NCBI GenBank assembly: GCA_016208915.1
Contig: JACQXE010000025.1
Coordinates: 1-38,548, forward strand
Source: Nitrospirota bacterium
GTDB lineage: Bacteria > Nitrospirota > Thermodesulfovibrionia > Thermodesulfovibrionales > UBA1546
Direction of reading: 5' to 3'
DNA length: 38,548 bases
Positions within the stretch are counted from its first letter, which is position 1. Each line of letters starts with the position of its first letter. Shown piece by piece: positions 1-8,446 of this stretch. Both the position numbers and the translations under genes were made by a program. A model generated the notes under the pieces. That model was not told where the DNA came from. It did no database searches and was given only the letters and a program-made list of their open reading frames with translations.

Positions 1-131
1 ATCGAAAATAGAGGCCTTTATGAAAACCGATTTCATCAAAGAGTTGCTTCAAAATCAAAAAGGGGAGAGTATAAGTTAAAATATAAAAACCGGACATTTC
101 TAAATCAGTAAGAATAGGACATTTCTAAATC
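1..131 (+). mobile_element. Right-end remnant of an insertion-sequence-like element (partial)
   Basis: The window opens inside an open frame. In frame 2 it ends at a TAA at 78-80, and in frame 1 it ends at 109-111, so which frame is coding is unclear. Directly behind it lie two direct copies of GGACATTTCTAAATC (92-106 and 117-131), spaced 25 bp apart. Tandem short direct repeats just after a transposition gene are typical of multi-site transposase-binding ends, as in IS21-like elements. The family is inferred from this layout alone; no transposase motif is visible in the short stub. Confidence 0.35.
92..131. repeat. Two direct copies of GGACATTTCTAAATC, 25 bp apart
   Basis: Both 15-bp copies are identical (92-106 and 117-131) and are preceded by related purine-rich bases. 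They are likely terminal transposase-binding sites of the element whose coding tail lies at 1-80. Confidence 0.6.
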
Positions 132-455
132 GCCATAACATTTAAGGTCTTGCCATGACGAATTATACAAGGCTATACTATAGCTATATTCATTAATTCA
201 TACCCGACCCCAACACACTTTCCCAACACACTTTCACGGGTCATAGACTTGTCGGGTTTGTCATTCCGAACAAGCCAGAATGACGGATAGGGACAGTTTA
301 AAACATGGCTAAATGGTATGAATGTTTTAGGACATTATCATTTTGGTGTTACATAGACTTAATCAGTCCTATTTGCTCTGAACCAGCCTGAGAGCAAGGC
401 ATTTTTATGCTCTACTTGATTTACATGGTTCTAACCATACATGTATAATTCCTTC
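132..455. other. Intergenic region upstream of polA
   Basis: No gene is visible. The stretch holds a small palindromic repeat at 260-284 (GTCATTC, 11-nt loop, GAATGAC). A second hairpin is at 373-397 (TTGCTCT/AGAGCAA) with a T-rich tail just before polA. There are also two tandem copies of a short AACACACTTTC motif near 210-236. I see no convincing promoter for polA. Confidence 0.5.
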
Positions 456-3098
456 ATGAATCTTTATCTCATTGACGGCAATTCGTATGTGTATCGCGCA
501 TTCTATGCGATTAAGGGATTAACAAACTCAAAGGGATTCCCCACAAATGCAATTTACGGGTTCACGAATACCCTTCTGAAGATCATACGCGAGAAGAAAC
601 CAGATGCCGTTGTAGTCTCATTTGACACGCCTGCCCCGACTGAAAGACATAGAATCTTTGAGGACTATAAGGCGCACCGCCCGGAGACGCCTAATGATCT
701 TTTGAAACAACTCCCGCATGTAAGGGAGGTAATCAAGGCATTCAATATCAAGATCTTCGAAGTGCCTGGTTATGAGGCAGATGACCTCATAGGAACGATC
801 GCAAAAAGGGCAGCAAAAGAAGGCGTGGACGTCTTCATAGTCACTGCTGACAAGGATATGCTCCAACTGGTTGATGAAAACATAAAGATCTACGACCCTG
901 TAAAGGACCGCATTCTGGATGAAAAATATGTGGAAGAAAAGTTCGGTGTGGGGCCTGAGAGGGTTACAGAGGTTATGGCTCTTACAGGGGATGCGGTTGA
1001 TAATATTCCGGGGATTAAAGGCATCGGCGAGAAGACGGCGAGGGAATTGCTGACAACTTTTAAGAGTCTCGATGAGGTGCTTTCGCATCCTGAGAAAATA
1101 GGGAAAGAGAAATTGAGAACCCTTATTACTGAGAATGCAGACATTGCAAGGCTCAGCCAGAAACTCGCAGAGATAGATATCTCTGTGCCTATTGATGTTG
1201 ATATAAAAGAATTTGGGCTAAGAGAGCCTGACTGGCTTCAGCTTCTGGGATTGTTTAAGGAATTTGAATTCAGCCGTCTCATGAAGATGATACCATCGGG
1301 AATTCCCACTGAAAGAAAATATGAGGCAATATTTTCCATAGAGCAACTTAAAAAGATAGTGTCTTCAATAAAAAATGAATTTGCCTTTGATATAGAGGCA
1401 ACAGGAAAGGAGCCACTCATAGACAGCATCGTAGGACTTTCCATAAGCCCTGAGACAGGCACGGGATATTATGTTCCATTATGCCATCTGTATTTAGGAG
1501 TGCCCAAGCAGATAGATAAGGAAGAGGCGCTGAAGTTATTAACCCCTGTTTTGGAGAGCGCTGATATATCCAAGACAGGCCATAACCTGAAATATGACAC
1601 TATGATGTTCAGACAGGAAGGAATACATACAAAAGGCATTCTCTATGACACAATGATAGCTGCGTATCTCTTAAATCCGAATAAACCGAATCATAGCCTT
1701 GAAGAGGTTGCATTTGAATATCTCTCATACAGGAAGAAGACCTTTGCAGAGGTTCTGAACAAAAAAAAGTCCTTTGCTGATGTGGCAGTTGAAGAGGCAA
1801 CCTGTTATTCAGGAGAGGATGCAGCGCTTGCCTTGGAACTGAAAGAGGTTTTATTCCCCAAGTTAAAAGAATTTAATCTCGAGAGACTCTATTTTGATAT
1901 CGAGATGCCTCTCATCTCTGTCCTTTCAGATATGGAAGAGGCAGGGGTAAAGATAGATGTGGACAGGCTCAATGATCTCTCAAAAGAACTAGCCCGGGAC
2001 CTTGATTCTATCCAGAGGAGGATATATTTCCTTTCAGGAGAGGAGTTCAATATAAACTCCCCAAGGCAGCTTGCAAAGGTTTTATTCCACAGTCTTGGAA
2101 TGAAACCCGGTAAAAAGACAAAGACAGGGTTTTCAACAGAGGTTAGCGTACTTGAAGAACTTGCCCTATCACATGAACTTCCCCACGAAATCCTCAACTG
2201 GAGGAGCCTGAACAAGCTCAAGACCACATATGCAGATGTTTTGCCGGCATTAATCAATCCAAAGACAGGCCGTGTGCATACCTCCTTTAATCAGGCTGCA
2301 ACAGCAACCGGGAGGCTGAGCAGCAGCGATCCAAATCTTCAAAATATACCTATCAAGGGTGACTGGGGCAGGAGGATACGGGAGGCCTTTATAGCAGAGA
2401 AAGGTAATGTCCTGATTTCTGCTGATTACTCCCAGATAGAACTCAGGATACTTGCGCATCTCAGCAATGATGAGGTATTGATCGAGGCATTCAGAAAAGG
2501 CATTGATGTCCATACAAAGACAGCCTCAGAAATCTTCGGCGTCCCGACTGATAAAGTCACACCTGAAATGAGGAGGACAGCAAAGACAGTCAATTTTGGG
2601 GTTATCTACGGGATATCGCCTTTTGGCCTTTCAGAGACGCTCTCAATATCAAAGGATGAGGCAAAGAGCTATATCGAGAAATATTTTGAAAGGCATAGCG
2701 GAGTAAAAAAATATATGGAAAGCGTCTTTGAGGAGGTAAGACAGAGTGGCTATGCGACAACGCTTTACGGCAGGCAAAGGCCAATACCAGAACTGAAGAA
2801 TCAGAACACAAATATCAGGTCGCAAGGCGAGAGACTGGCAATAAACACCCCGATTCAGGGCACTGCTGCTGATATCATCAAGGCTGCCATGATACAGATA
2901 TGGAAGAGGTTGAAAGAAGAGCACTTAAATACAAAGATGACACTTCAGGTGCATGATGAGCTTTTATTCGAAGCCCCTGAATCAGAACTGGGAATGGCGA
3001 AAGAAATTATCCGGGAAGGGATGGAGGGAATAATAAAACTTGAGGTTCCATTGAAAATTGACATAGGTTATGGTATAAATTGGGCAGAGGCACACTAA
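456..3098 (+). CDS. polA: DNA polymerase I
   Basis: This is a full-length family A DNA polymerase of about 880 residues for repair and Okazaki fragment processing. Three domains are visible in order. The N-terminal 5'-3' exonuclease starts MNLYLIDGNSYVYRAFYAIK. The 3'-5' proofreading domain keeps DIEATG near residue 311, GHNLKYD and YSGED, so the catalytic carboxylates look intact. The polymerase domain has motif A (ADYSQIELR, near 655), motif B (RRTAKTVNFGVIYG) and motif C (QVHDELLFE, near 830). I chose the ATG at 456 because family members begin with MNLYLIDGN; an in-frame ATG at 441 would add five unconserved residues. Neither start has a clear Shine-Dalgarno sequence. A lysine-rich DUF4912 gene follows 63 bp downstream. 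Confidence 0.97.
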   Translation: MNLYLIDGNSYVYRAFYAIKGLTNSKGFPTNAIYGFTNTLLKIIREKKPDAVVVSFDTPAPTERHRIFEDYKAHRPETPNDLLKQLPHVREVIKAFNIKIFEVPGYEADDLIGTIAKRAAKEGVDVFIVTADKDMLQLVDENIKIYDPVKDRILDEKYVEEKFGVGPERVTEVMALTGDAVDNIPGIKGIGEKTARELLTTFKSLDEVLSHPEKIGKEKLRTLITENADIARLSQKLAEIDISVPIDVDIKEFGLREPDWLQLLGLFKEFEFSRLMKMIPSGIPTERKYEAIFSIEQLKKIVSSIKNEFAFDIEATGKEPLIDSIVGLSISPETGTGYYVPLCHLYLGVPKQIDKEEALKLLTPVLESADISKTGHNLKYDTMMFRQEGIHTKGILYDTMIAAYLLNPNKPNHSLEEVAFEYLSYRKKTFAEVLNKKKSFADVAVEEATCYSGEDAALALELKEVLFPKLKEFNLERLYFDIEMPLISVLSDMEEAGVKIDVDRLNDLSKELARDLDSIQRRIYFLSGEEFNINSPRQLAKVLFHSLGMKPGKKTKTGFSTEVSVLEELALSHELPHEILNWRSLNKLKTTYADVLPALINPKTGRVHTSFNQAATATGRLSSSDPNLQNIPIKGDWGRRIREAFIAEKGNVLISADYSQIELRILAHLSNDEVLIEAFRKGIDVHTKTASEIFGVPTDKVTPEMRRTAKTVNFGVIYGISPFGLSETLSISKDEAKSYIEKYFERHSGVKKYMESVFEEVRQSGYATTLYGRQRPIPELKNQNTNIRSQGERLAINTPIQGTAADIIKAAMIQIWKRLKEEHLNTKMTLQVHDELLFEAPESELGMAKEIIREGMEGIIKLEVPLKIDIGYGINWAEAH

Positions 3099-3161
3099 CG
3101 AATTAAAAAAAATAGATATTTTTTTAAATTCTGCTACAATATCCTTGAAAAGGGGGGCACG

Positions 3162-4067
3162 ATGAAGAAAAAACCTCAGGCTAAAAAGGTTACGAAGAAA
3201 AAGACTGGCAAGAAGATAACAAAAAAATCCGTCAAAAAACCGGTTATAAAAACAAAGAAGAAAACTGCAACAATAGAAAAAACAACAAAAGAAACTAAAA
3301 AGCTAATTGAGAAAGCCGGCCCCAAAAAACCTGAGAAGAAAAAAGAGAAGCCTGCAAAAACCGCAACAAAAGAAACTAAAAAACCAGTTGAGAAAGCCAG
3401 CAAAAAACCCCCTGAGGGAAAAAAAGAAAAACATCCAAAAGCTGCCAAGAAAGAAGAAAAAGCGAAAAAACCTGCAAAAAAGCTAAAACCAAAAACCGCT
3501 AAAAAAACTCTCCCAAAAAAGACAACAATACTAAAAACAATCAGCAAAAAAGAGCTTAAAACAATTGCCATCCCTAAAAAAAAGGCGACAAAAATACCTG
3601 AAAGAACAATAGGACTCGACCTCAACATCTCAGCTGTCAAACCATTACCAGAAAAGAAATATCCCGTGGTTACAGTAAAGGGAAAGCTCCTGCCTGAATA
3701 CAGGGAGGACAGGATTACATTGATGGTAGTTGATCCATGGAAGATCTTCGCATACTGGGAAGTGAAACCAGATACCCTCGCAAAGATAAAAGGCGCTCTT
3801 GTCTTAAGGATATATGATGTGACAGGTGTAATCTTTGACGGCAAGAATGCAAATATCAGCTTCGACATAGCAGTTCATGAAAGAGTAGGAGACAGTTATA
3901 TAGGCGTAAGACCAGGAAGAGGGTTTTTTGTTGATATAGGCATCATACCGTATATCGGAAATTTCATAACAATTGCAAGATCAAACAGGGTAATCACCCC
4001 TGCATTAAAAGAAGACAGTAGCGCGTTCAATGAGATATATGCAACAAGCCCTACAGGCGGCTTCTAA
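3162..4067 (+). CDS. Lysine-rich, histone H1-like tail fused to a DUF4912 domain
   Basis: The 301-residue protein is bipartite. Residues 1 to about 145 are almost only K, A, P, E and T in repeating KKPAK/KETKK blocks, resembling bacterial histone H1-like tails and likely disordered and able to bind nucleic acid. Residues about 150-301 form a compact DUF4912 domain (DRITLMVVDPWKIFAYWEV and RIYDVTG motifs, ending PTGGF). A strong AAGGGGGG ribosome site precedes the ATG. DUF4912 has no settled function; from family knowledge it occurs in Nitrospirota, Deltaproteobacteria and Firmicutes. The gene ends 36 bp from the convergent waaA. The low-complexity half produces a long open frame on the opposite strand that is not a gene. 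Confidence 0.85.
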   Translation: MKKKPQAKKVTKKKTGKKITKKSVKKPVIKTKKKTATIEKTTKETKKLIEKAGPKKPEKKKEKPAKTATKETKKPVEKASKKPPEGKKEKHPKAAKKEEKAKKPAKKLKPKTAKKTLPKKTTILKTISKKELKTIAIPKKKATKIPERTIGLDLNISAVKPLPEKKYPVVTVKGKLLPEYREDRITLMVVDPWKIFAYWEVKPDTLAKIKGALVLRIYDVTGVIFDGKNANISFDIAVHERVGDSYIGVRPGRGFFVDIGIIPYIGNFITIARSNRVITPALKEDSSAFNEIYATSPTGGF

Positions 4068-4103
4068 GCAGGATAGGTTTCAACTAAAGATGTGTCTGCA
4101 CAA

Positions 4104-5444
4104 TTAAGGTATGCTTCGTTCAAAAAGATATTCTTCTATTATCTTCACTGCCTTTTCTACTGCCCCTGATTTTTCATCACACATCTCTTTTGCTTTTTTC
4201 CCCATCATCTCCATTTTTTCAGGATATAGCAGCAAATCCCTCAATTTTTCGAAAAGGCTTGCTGCATCAACTTTCATTGCAGCGCCTTTCTCATAGAACT
4301 CTTTTGCAAAAGGAAAGTTCTCCATATGCGTACCGCATAGTATGGGTTTAGCCCAGTATGCAGGCTCCAGCAGGTTCTGGCCTCCGTGGGGTATGAAGCT
4401 GCCGCCTATGATCGCAATGTCTGCTGAAGCATAAACAGATGCAAGCTCTCCGACTGCATCGAGAAGAACTACGCAACCCTTTAGAGTTTCCAGTTTCGTC
4501 GCCCCAGGCGACTCGCCGAGGCGAGAGTTTCGAGTTACAAGTTCTGAGCGTTTTTTATAAGCAAGACCTCTTGCCCTTACTAAATCCTCCACCTCCTTGA
4601 ATCTATCAGGATGGCGCGGCGCTATTATAAGATTTAGATCAGGAAAATCATTTTTGAGTTTGCTATATACAGATACAACCAGATCTTCCTCGCCCCTATG
4701 GGTGCTGCCTGCGATTATAACAGGCGGGGCTAATAATTCAGTCCACTCCGGTATATTTGCAGAAGGCCTCGTATCAAACTTGAAGTTGCCCAGAACCCTT
4801 ACCCTGTCTTCTGATGCGCCGAGTTCCTTAATCCTTTGCGCATACACAGAATCCTGCATGCAGAAGATATCAATGCATGAAATCATGTCCTTTAGAAAGA
4901 ATCTTATCTTTTTATATCCTCTGAATGAATCATCTGAGATTCTGCCGTTCATAATTAGTGCAGGGATGTTCTGCCTTTTTAATGCCCTGAACAGGTTTGG
5001 CCATAATTCTGTTTCCATGGCGATGAAAAGGGCAGGACAGATATCTTTCAGCGCCCTTTTTAATATAAAAGCCAGATCAAACGGAAGATATAGTACTTGT
5101 GTGCCTTCAGGGGATTTTTCGATTGCAACTTTTTGTCCTGTGTCTGTAATTGTGGATACAATAAAATTAACGCCCGGGAGCCTCTCTTTGAGTCTTCTAA
5201 TCAAAGACATTGATGCGATGACCTCACCAACAGAGACTGCATGAATCCAGATAATCCCCCCATGCCCCCCTTTACTAAAGGGGGGGAGGGGGGATTTGGG
5301 AATTTGTAGCTTGTAGTTAAAAAATCCGAATTTTTCCATGAGCCATTTTCCCCTGAATTCCTTTGGCCTTTTTCTGTACTGAAATGGCAGCAAAAAGATT
5401 AGTGCTATAGCATACAGAATGCTATAAATTAGTCTTGGGATCAT
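4104..5444 (-). CDS. waaA: 3-deoxy-D-manno-octulosonic acid transferase (Kdo transferase)
   Basis: WaaA (KdtA) transfers Kdo from CMP-Kdo to lipid A precursors on the inner face of the inner membrane. An N-terminal membrane anchor (LIYSILYAIALIFLLPFQ) is followed by the glycosyltransferase fold with HAVSVGEV (catalytic Glu), IAMETELWPN, GSTHRGEE, APRHPDRF and GGSFIPHGGQN. The ATG at 5444 starts MIPRL as in the family and overlaps the end of the upstream ABC transporter by 23 bp; ATGs at 5459 and 5480 would add an unconserved extension. Two stretches are absent from typical homologues: a peptide containing SPLPPFSKGG after residue 45, and one containing SELVTRNSRLGE near residue 280. Both derive from genomic repeats (see separate entries). 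The gene is last in the lipid A block. Confidence 0.95.
   Translation of the reverse strand: MIPRLIYSILYAIALIFLLPFQYRKRPKEFRGKWLMEKFGFFNYKLQIPKSPLPPFSKGGHGGIIWIHAVSVGEVIASMSLIRRLKERLPGVNFIVSTITDTGQKVAIEKSPEGTQVLYLPFDLAFILKRALKDICPALFIAMETELWPNLFRALKRQNIPALIMNGRISDDSFRGYKKIRFFLKDMISCIDIFCMQDSVYAQRIKELGASEDRVRVLGNFKFDTRPSANIPEWTELLAPPVIIAGSTHRGEEDLVVSVYSKLKNDFPDLNLIIAPRHPDRFKEVEDLVRARGLAYKKRSELVTRNSRLGESPGATKLETLKGCVVLLDAVGELASVYASADIAIIGGSFIPHGGQNLLEPAYWAKPILCGTHMENFPFAKEFYEKGAAMKVDAASLFEKLRDLLLYPEKMEMMGKKAKEMCDEKSGAVEKAVKIIEEYLFERSIP
4491..4552. repeat. GC-rich repeat carried in frame inside waaA
   Basis: The DNA contains the nested palindromes CGCCCCAGGCG and CTCGCCGAGGCGAG and encodes the peptide around SRLGESPGATKLETLKG. 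It interrupts the usual WaaA sequence between the ARGLAYKKRS segment and VVLLDAVGEL. Similar GGCGACC/GGCGAGG palindromes occur in the intergenic elements at 10620 and 13980. Confidence 0.55.
5253..5316. repeat. AATCCCCCC...GGGGGGATT palindromic repeat plus short AGCTTGTAG tail, in frame inside waaA
   Basis: A near-perfect inverted repeat (5253-5296) with central CCCCCCTTTACTAAAGGGGG encodes SPLPPFSKGGHGG on the minus strand. The adjacent TTTGTAGCTTGTAG encodes NYKLQ. Both peptides are recognisable translations of dispersed bacterial repeats and interrupt the WaaA fold between the membrane anchor and the first Rossmann domain. Confidence 0.7.
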
Positions 5445-7152
5445 CGAACTGAAGGTCATACAGTTTTCTGTAAAGTCCATTTTTTTCTATAAGTTCATTA
5501 TGCGTTCCGGACTCAACAATTCTGCCGCTGTCGAATACTATTATCCTGTCTGCCCTTCTGACGGTTGAGAGCCTGTGGGCAATTATAAATGTCGTTCGGC
5601 CTCTCATGAGCATATCAAGCGCCCTTTGAACCGCTATCTCAGAGGCTGTATCAAGAGATGATGTTGCCTCATCAAGGATAAGTATCGGAGGATTTTTCAA
5701 TACTGCCCTTGCTATTGAGAGCCTCTGCCTCTGACCGCCTGATAGACGCAACCCCCTCTCACCAATCACTGTGTCATAGGCCTTCGGCATATCGAGTATG
5801 AAACCATGCGCAAACGCTGCATTTGCAGCGCTTATTATTTCTTCTTTCGTTGCGCCTTTTTTGCCGTATGCTATATTGGCTTCGACTGTATCATTAAAGA
5901 GTATTATGTCCTGGCTCACAATCCCAATCATAGTCCTCAGAGATTTCAATGTCATACCTGAGATGTCTGCGCCATCTATGCAGATTTCGCCCTCTGTAGG
6001 CGTATAAAACCTCGACAACAGGTCAACGAATGTTGTTTTCCCTGCTCCGCTTTTGCCTACGAGTGCGATAATCTCTCCCTTTTTTACCTTAATTGAGATA
6101 TTCTCAAGCGCCTCCTCTCTTGTATCCTGATATCTGAAGGAAACATTCTCAAGGGATATATTCTCACGTATGCTCATAACCTCTTTCTGTCCTTCTGATT
6201 CTTTTGCTTCTGCAAGCAGTTTATCTATCCTTTCAAGCGGCGCCTTTGCCTGCTGAAGTGAATTATTCACTCCGACGAGCCTCTTTGCAGGCGTGTATAC
6301 CATGAATATTGCTGTAAGGAATGAAAAGAACTCTCCGGCAGTTATTGCTTTTTTTACAACAAGGCCACCCCCGTATAAAACCACAAACGCGATTCCAAGC
6401 CCGCCGACAAACTCCATCATAAGAGAGGTTGCCTCAACAATTCTTGTGGAGCGCATGAGTTCCCTGTAATAGCCCTGATTCTTGTCCTTGAAACGCAGAA
6501 CCTCATCTTCTTCCCTGCAGAATGACTTTATAATCTTTATGCCTGTAATAGTTTCAGTCAGTATCTCGGTTATCCTCGATATTTTTTCAAGCGCCCTCAT
6601 ACTTACTTTCTTGAGTCTCCTGCCGAGCCTTGCAACACCGTAAAGGGCCATGGGCAGAATGACAATTGATATCAGCGTCAGGTCCCATCTCATATACATG
6701 GCAATGCTGATGAGGACTACTATTGTGCAGGTTTCTACAAAAAGGTCTTTAATTGTGTAAGCGAGCAGTCCCTGAACAGCGCCTGCATCATTTATTATCC
6801 TTGAGGTCATAGCGCCTGTGGAGTCTTTACCAAAGAAACTCATAGGCAGGGAGGTTGCATGCTGATAAAGGTCGTCTCTTATATCCCGGACCATTTTTGC
6901 GCCTGCAGACCTCATGAGATATGACTGAAAAAAGGAAAAAACGCCTCTGAGAAGATAAGCGCCAAATATTGAAGCTGAGATCAGGAACAAGACACTGCTT
7001 TCCTTTTGAACAAACACATTGTCCACTGCCGGTTTTACAAGCCATGCGAGCCCGCCATTAAGGCCTGAGACTACAAGGCTGCAGATGCCTGCGAGGGCTA
7101 TTCTTGCCCAATAAGGTCTTGAGAGATTCAGTATCTTTTTAAGTGTATTCAT
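5422..7152 (-). CDS. msbA: Lipid A export ATP-binding/permease protein (MsbA-like)
   Basis: This is a 576-residue half-transporter: an N-terminal six-helix ABC exporter domain (about residues 15-310) and a C-terminal ATPase. The ATPase has Walker A GKSGAGKTT, a Q-loop in IGIVSQDI, the LSGGQRQR signature, Walker B ILILDEATS and the switch His in IIAHRLST. MsbA flips lipid A-core across the inner membrane. Substrate assignment rests on position: its start codon overlaps the stop of lpxB (ATGA) and its end overlaps waaA, so the three genes are translationally coupled. On sequence alone a generic multidrug-type exporter would also fit. Confidence 0.93.
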   Translation of the reverse strand: MNTLKKILNLSRPYWARIALAGICSLVVSGLNGGLAWLVKPAVDNVFVQKESSVLFLISASIFGAYLLRGVFSFFQSYLMRSAGAKMVRDIRDDLYQHATSLPMSFFGKDSTGAMTSRIINDAGAVQGLLAYTIKDLFVETCTIVVLISIAMYMRWDLTLISIVILPMALYGVARLGRRLKKVSMRALEKISRITEILTETITGIKIIKSFCREEDEVLRFKDKNQGYYRELMRSTRIVEATSLMMEFVGGLGIAFVVLYGGGLVVKKAITAGEFFSFLTAIFMVYTPAKRLVGVNNSLQQAKAPLERIDKLLAEAKESEGQKEVMSIRENISLENVSFRYQDTREEALENISIKVKKGEIIALVGKSGAGKTTFVDLLSRFYTPTEGEICIDGADISGMTLKSLRTMIGIVSQDIILFNDTVEANIAYGKKGATKEEIISAANAAFAHGFILDMPKAYDTVIGERGLRLSGGQRQRLSIARAVLKNPPILILDEATSSLDTASEIAVQRALDMLMRGRTTFIIAHRLSTVRRADRIIVFDSGRIVESGTHNELIEKNGLYRKLYDLQFDDPKTNL

Positions 7153-8285
7153 CCTGCCATCTCACATACCATTTCTGCCACCCTTAAAGAGGGATTTTTG
7201 CCTGAGAACATATCCTTGACAACTCTGAACTGCTTTGTCATATGCTCTTTGTATTCTCGATCCTTCCTAATCTTTTTTAGTTCATATAATATATTTCCTG
7301 CATTAGCATGGGACTGAAGAAGCTCCTTTACCACCTCTCTGCCTGAAAGGAGATTTATGAGTGAGATATATTTTACATTAACAATTATCCTGCCGATGAA
7401 ATATGTAAGAGGAGACACTTTATATACAACGACCATAGGAATGCCAAGGAATGCAGCTTGAAGCGTTGCCGTTCCTGAGGCAATCACAGCTATATCAGCG
7501 ACAGAGAGGATATTTATGGCATTCTCTTTTTTTATGATCACGCCCTCATCCTTTAGCTGCCTGATATGTATCTGGTATCTGTCAATATCAGTGTTTGGGG
7601 CAACAGGAATTATAAACTGAAAGCCATAATCCCGAAATTCTGCCTTAAAGCCTCTAACCACATCCAGCATTACAGGTAGAAGACTTTTAAGTTCATGGTG
7701 TCTGCTGCCTGGAAGCAGGGAAAGAACAGGCTTTTCAGGATTCAGACCGAGAGACAATTTTAAATCCTTCCTGTCCTGTTTTAATGATTCTATCTCATCA
7801 AGAACAGGATGCCCTACGAATTCACATTGTATGCCTGCGTCTTTGTATATCTTTTCTTCAAACGGAAGTATTACAGCGATCCTGTCTGACACCTCTGCGA
7901 TTGTCTTTACCCTGCCCTTTCTCCATGCCCAGACCTGTGGGCTGACATAGTAAAGGATTTTTATGCCTTTTTTCTTTGCAGCCCGCGCCAGTCTGATATT
8001 AAAGTCAGGATAGTCTATCAGAACAATAACTCTGGGGGAGAACTCTTTTATCGCATTGACAGCTAGCATGAAAGTCTTCTTAACAGCCTTGTAAGCAGAT
8101 ATCGCCTCTGAAAGCCCGAATGCGCCTGATATTCCTGAGATGATTTCTACGCCTGCCTCTCTCATCCTTTCTCCGCCAATACCGATTATATGTATATCAG
8201 GACATTTTATCTTTAAAGCCTTGGCAAGCAGCGCGCCATACAATTCTCCTGAGCTTTCACCAGTAACTATCATGACAATTTTCAT
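7149..8285 (-). CDS. lpxB: Lipid-A-disaccharide synthase
   Basis: LpxB (378 residues, usual length) condenses UDP-2,3-diacylglucosamine with lipid X to form the lipid A disaccharide at the inner membrane. Visible family motifs are TGESSGELYGA at the N-terminus, IGIGGERM, IDYPDFNIRLA, YYVSPQVWAWRKGR and LLPGSRHHEL. The gene starts with ATG at 8285 without a clear Shine-Dalgarno sequence and runs into the ABC transporter through an ATGA overlap. A palindromic intergenic element (8305-8446) separates it from the upstream aminotransferase gene, so it may have its own promoter or depend on read-through. Confidence 0.96.
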   Translation of the reverse strand: MKIVMIVTGESSGELYGALLAKALKIKCPDIHIIGIGGERMREAGVEIISGISGAFGLSEAISAYKAVKKTFMLAVNAIKEFSPRVIVLIDYPDFNIRLARAAKKKGIKILYYVSPQVWAWRKGRVKTIAEVSDRIAVILPFEEKIYKDAGIQCEFVGHPVLDEIESLKQDRKDLKLSLGLNPEKPVLSLLPGSRHHELKSLLPVMLDVVRGFKAEFRDYGFQFIIPVAPNTDIDRYQIHIRQLKDEGVIIKKENAINILSVADIAVIASGTATLQAAFLGIPMVVVYKVSPLTYFIGRIIVNVKYISLINLLSGREVVKELLQSHANAGNILYELKKIRKDREYKEHMTKQFRVVKDMFSGKNPSLRVAEMVCEMAG

Positions 8286-8304
8286 AATAAGAAAAGTTTA
8301 TCAG

Positions 8305-8446
8305 AACAGAGAGGGTATGGTGTTTGAGCGGATTTTTTTACTGATATTCCGACAATAAAAATAAGAATAATCGAGAGGCAAAAACCTCGCAGTTCCCGAC
8401 ATTTGTCGGGAACGAGAATGAGCGAAAATACTATGCCCTCTCTGTT
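8305..8446. repeat. Palindromic intergenic element, copy A
   Basis: The 142-bp element has 20-bp terminal inverted repeats matching at 17 positions: AACAGAGAGGGTATGGTGTT on the left and AACAGAGAGGGCATAGTATT on the reverse strand at the right. Inside the termini it has the family marks TTGAGCGG on one side and GAATGAGCGAAAATAC on the other. A hairpin with TTCCCGACA/TGTCGGGAA lies inside. It contains the stop codon of the DegT gene and could form a strong mRNA hairpin. Confidence 0.8.

Noticed and set aside
3176-3868. Long open frame on the minus strand opposite the lysine-rich gene
   Set aside because: It is the complement of AAA/AAG-rich DNA and reads as phenylalanine-rich low complexity; the plus strand has a ribosome site and a recognised domain.
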